From contig OW804096.1 of NCBI GenBank assembly GCA_942159475.1, positions 108,412,194 through 108,476,193 of the forward strand: 64,000 nucleotides of DNA, written 5' to 3'. Under the pieces are notes generated by a model. That model was given only the letters and a program-made list of their open reading frames with translations, had not been told where the DNA came from and did not search any database. The translations under genes were made by a program, and so were the position numbers. This DNA is from Sthenelais limicola (taxonomy: Eukaryota > Annelida > Polychaeta > Phyllodocida > Sigalionidae). Of the stretch, positions 60,600 through 64,000 are shown piece after piece (the stretch's first letter is position 1; each line of letters opens with the position of its first letter).

Positions 60600-60670
60600 A
60601 AACTACACCACCAACACTACCCCCAACCCCTCCACCACCGCCACAACCTTCTCTATCTCTCTCTCTCTCT
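60600..60670. repeat. Pyrimidine/CA-rich tract ending in (CT)n
   Basis: This 71-bp stretch holds a single G and ends in (CT) repeats at about 60650-60670. It is a shorter example of the strand asymmetry seen at 55.4-55.7 kb. Confidence 0.7.
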
Positions 60671-61083
60671 GTATGCTAGCTACACCCTACAGGTAGAAGT
60701 GTGAAACAGGAACCAACTTAGTTGATGCATTGCACACCGGCGTATGCTAATAAATATACGAGTGTCCTTACACAAACAAATTGAAGATTGTCTTTCATAT
60801 TCATACACAATATGACAGAGGAGATATTCTGTTTGAGAACAATGCAGATCTCGCGGCATCAAAGCCATTTCGATAGGCTGCGACTACGAATGTTCAATAT
60901 CGATGTAGTCACAGCATTGTGCATACTGTTTTGTGCTGATGTTTTATCATTTGGCTGGATTGATTCAGGGAAGGATTAGCCAGAATGATATTTGCGCAAA
61001 TTTGTTTCACTGTGTGAGACAGTGTTTTACTATGACGATCTATCCATAGGTTATCTCATGAGAATTTCAGTCCATTCCATTTT

Positions 61084-61161
61084 TTTAATATCATTCTTTT
61101 TAAGAATAAGTTATACTAAATGTTTTAATACCATTCTTTTAGAAATAAGTTATACTAAATG
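61084..61161 (+). repeat. Two-copy tandem duplication of about 38 bp
   Basis: 61084-61122 and 61124-61161 are near-identical. They share ATTCTTTT and AATAAGTTATACTAAATG, with one substitution and a small rearrangement of the T/A run. Confidence 0.75.
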
Positions 61162-62321
61162 TTATAATAATAATGTAGAACTATTTAGAAGACACGTAAC
61201 AACTAAATTTGCAAGAAATGTATTGTTCCGTCCACTTGTTATTTGGTCCTCGGTAAATTATGATACATCTTTCTTTCCAACCATAACAGCAACCTTTAAA
61301 GATAATGATCAAAAGATGAACGTTTCACATTATCTTTCACGAACTCGGTATTCAATTAACGTCAAAGAATCTATTTCCCCTACTACTCAGACCCCTGTTG
61401 GTTTCATCGCTCCTTTATGTATCAGACTCAACTAGGAAAACGAGAGAAAGGCAAATCTAATAAGCTGTTAGGTGGTAATAGATTTAAACAAAATACAGTA
61501 AACACGGTTTGTCAAATAAATCCTAAAATATCCCTTGGGAGATCACCTTGATTTTGGTCATCCAAATACAGCCCGTCGCTGCGAATATTGCTTGTTATTA
61601 GAAATAAAACCTTGGTTGTCCTGAACCAATTGTGTAAATATTGAATGTGGACGAATCAGTAAAGATCTTAGTGCAATTTAATAGGTAACACAGAGAACTA
61701 AAAAGAACATCAAAACTGACGCTTGTTTAATTATGGCGGAGTCTTGGCAGCGTTCTTGCTGATTTTGGCCCGTTCCCTTGCACTAGTCTTCATTAAATCA
61801 TGTAGGTTTGGCGCGGTGAATCAAATATTTATGTGCTTCTACAGGCCCGAGATGGTGTTACAAGTAATTCCTAATGTTATCGTCGCCTATAGATCTTGGC
61901 ATTATGTACGGAGTTTTAAAGACTGAGGCTGTGAGCTTCGTCCAGCGGCATCTCTCCTATGGAAGTGAGCAAATCATAAAAACACCTACTGCTATCCTTA
62001 GTCTTTATCTTTACCCCCGTCAATATTTCAGAGAAGGTCTTGGCAGGACAGAAGCCTTGGAGAGGCGCCGAAACATTCATGCTACTATTTCTGACGATCA
62101 CCTCATAAGGCCTACGCTACAGCAGCCTTTCACTGCCGGCTATTTACCATCTCAGCATATTGTACAACCTAATTGTATTTGGATTTCGGCGGGCACATGT
62201 GTCTACTATACCTTTGGAACGATAAAAAAGGCGAAGCTAATTGCTATACTTAATGTTCTTGTTTATACCCTTCCAAATTTAAGTTTGCTTAAAACACAAT
62301 ATTTCCATGGTATTATACATG

Positions 62322-62365
62322 TAGTTTTGAAAATGGTTCTTTGCAAAGAACCATTTTCAAAACTA
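62322..62365. repeat. Perfect 44-nt palindrome without spacer
   Basis: The sequence equals its own reverse complement over 44 bases, centred between 62343 and 62344 (centre TTTGCAAA, outer edge TAGTTTTG). The pairing stops abruptly at both edges. There is no loop, so it can extrude as a cruciform with 22-bp arms. Confidence 0.95.
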
Positions 62366-64000
62366 TTTCACATGTCGCCCTTGCCCTGACCTATTCTCCT
62401 TACTGACCTATCCATCTGTGATTTAGCCCCTTAAGGCTCTCTCCTTGATGCAGTATACGCTAGAAAACCCAACACTCCCGTGAAAAATGGATATATATGA
62501 AGACGCGTGGAGGAATAAAGTTTGCTGTGGTTTCTGTTCAGTGTGGGAAAAATGAGAGAGGCGAGTGAATTATTCATGGTTTGTTGGCAATTCTACTTTA
62601 TTATCTTGTATTAAAGATACGGTCAGAGGTAGGCGAGGTGACTCTAAGATGGCAATGGGGGCAGGACTGAGAGTTCCTCCGAGATGAATAATGCCTTTAT
62701 TAATCTAGTCTGAATATTGTTGTGTGTCGCCATGGAAATAGACCATATAAGGAATGACCATCCCTTCAGGCTATATGTGAAAGGATTTCTATTCCGCTCA
62801 TGCCCACCCGTCCATTAAACTGCGCTACGTTGTAAGCAAAATGGTCAGTTTTTATGTCTAGAAACAAGAGATTTCCATCCGTATAGACATATCATATATG
62901 TATGGTATAGGGTAGGAGAATTATTTTGCATCCTCAAAAAGCAGTCGCTCTTCACAGTTTGATGCCTATGCATCAAAAGTAGTATGGGTGATAGCAAGTG
63001 CCAATGATCAATAATAAAGTCTTTCTCCTAGAGCATGGATCCCTGTTGCTTTCACGTGAGAAAGTACAGAAACTAGACACAATGTTCCAGAGCTATAAAC
63101 TCCAAACTGTCGCCGCGCGCGTGAAATGCGGCGATGTGGATGGCAGGACGACAGATTTTATTGCGTGGTGAAGCTCGTTCGGCGAACCGCAGAAAGATTT
63201 CCTTCTAAACAGGTGGATTTGGTCTCAGATCAACTCAACGCAGATGCGTTCAATCTATGCAGCATTCGCTCCTTTTTCTGCTCATTCTAGGAAAATGATC
63301 AGTGTTTTCAAAGGCGTGGATTATGGTATCATTAAACCGGTAGGGGGTGCTATGCATTGGATAGTTGCTGTTGAAACCTCCCGGGTCCAATGCACCTGCT
63401 TTCAAACTCCCATTTGTATGCAGTGCGCTTCAAACAATTGATAGTGTTAAGAAGTAAAATGCATGCGTTATCGTCGAGGCTCCAGTAAATGTGTAGGCCT
63501 GCACCCAAAATCAACAATACTCCGGATATGAGGAACCCCAGTAATTCAGGATCAATAGAAAGGATGTGGTAATGAAGGGGGAATAAATCTCCGGGCACAT
63601 GCATGTTTTTGTAGAACGCCTTGCAAATGGCTGTTGCCTTTCATCAAAAACTCTTGCTCGAACACAATGGACGTATGAGACAGCATCACGCTTTCCAAAT
63701 TGAACATGTTTGTATTGAGTGTGCCTTGGTTTATCCCATGAATATGGATATATTAAATACATTGTATGTCTAAAGTCAACTTCCATTATATGGGAGACTG
63801 GCTGTAGAAATCTCCGAAGGCGCTCATGCATCATTTCTAAACATATTGTAGTAGGACAGCCTGGGGGCCATACCCCCCTCTTAATTACCCTTTTCTTGAT
63901 TACCTTTTGTATTTACCTTAATTGTGCTATTTAATTGATCTGACCCCTGCCCTCCCCGGACTAGGTAGCCCTTTCATTTGTCCCCTAGGATGTGGATTTG

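Larger units (their letters stand above)
55960..64000. other. Non-coding right end
   Basis: No gene was recognised in about 8 kb. The longest frames (60992-61435 and 61874-62389, plus) have no domain: the first runs through a tandem duplication, and the second runs through a perfect palindrome. A possible second tRNA-like promoter pair (TTGGCCAAACTGC near 56122, GGTTCGAGATC near 56157) is too weak to call. A C/A/T-rich, almost G-free stretch with (CT)n lies at 60600-60670. Confidence 0.45.

Noticed and set aside
60992..61435. 147-codon plus-strand frame
   Set aside because: Its length is inflated by an AT-rich tandem duplication and no homology is apparent.
61874..62389. 171-codon plus-strand frame
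   Set aside because: It passes straight through the 44-nt palindrome and shows no domain; probably fortuitous.

Overview
The window looks like a gene-poor, AT-rich stretch of animal nuclear genome. The evidence is one convincing spliceosomal exon with consensus GT/AG borders, degraded non-LTR retrotransposon pieces, a tRNA-derived sequence and many simple-sequence tracts. There are no bacterial operons, no rRNA and no CRISPR array. The phylum cannot be fixed from the sequence. The Ngaro-type element would fit an aquatic invertebrate such as an echinoderm, hemichordate, cephalochordate or mollusc, as well as a fish.

Layout: 1-8067 is non-coding, with a cluster of CCAAT boxes near 3.3-3.55 kb. 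8068-9385 holds two broken tails of a LINE-type reverse transcriptase. 9386-35052 is non-coding and carries C-rich and G-rich tracts at 26.7-27.6 kb. 35053-35186 is a 134-bp plus-strand exon encoding the first half of an immunoglobulin domain, resembling neuronal DPR/zig-8-type cell-surface proteins; the rest of that host gene was not found, so much of the window may be intron. 46502-52027 is a complete-looking tyrosine-recombinase retrotransposon on the minus strand. 55.3-55.96 kb holds a cluster of odd structures, including a 328-bp tract with no G at all. A perfect 44-nt palindrome lies at 62322-62365. The rest is unassigned.

The main system is the 5,526-bp Ngaro-like element. In its own direction it reads A1 - gag - RT/RNase H - tyrosine recombinase - B1 - A2 - B2. 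These are split direct repeats, the arrangement of Ngaro/PAT elements. A1 and A2 are identical over 134 bp, and B1 and B2 differ by a single-base indel over about 191 bp. Gag runs into the polymerase frame through an overlap containing a canonical A AAA AAC slippery heptamer placed exactly for -1 frameshifting. The polymerase frame overlaps the recombinase frame by 28 bp, again in the -1 direction but without a recognisable slippery site. The RT, RNase H and recombinase catalytic residues are all present, so the copy looks young and possibly active. No target-site duplication is seen, as expected for recombinase-mediated integration of a circular DNA.

Most open frames of 60-170 codons elsewhere in the window are judged to be chance frames. 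They lack recognisable domains, often lack an ATG start, and frequently overlap equally long frames on other strands.
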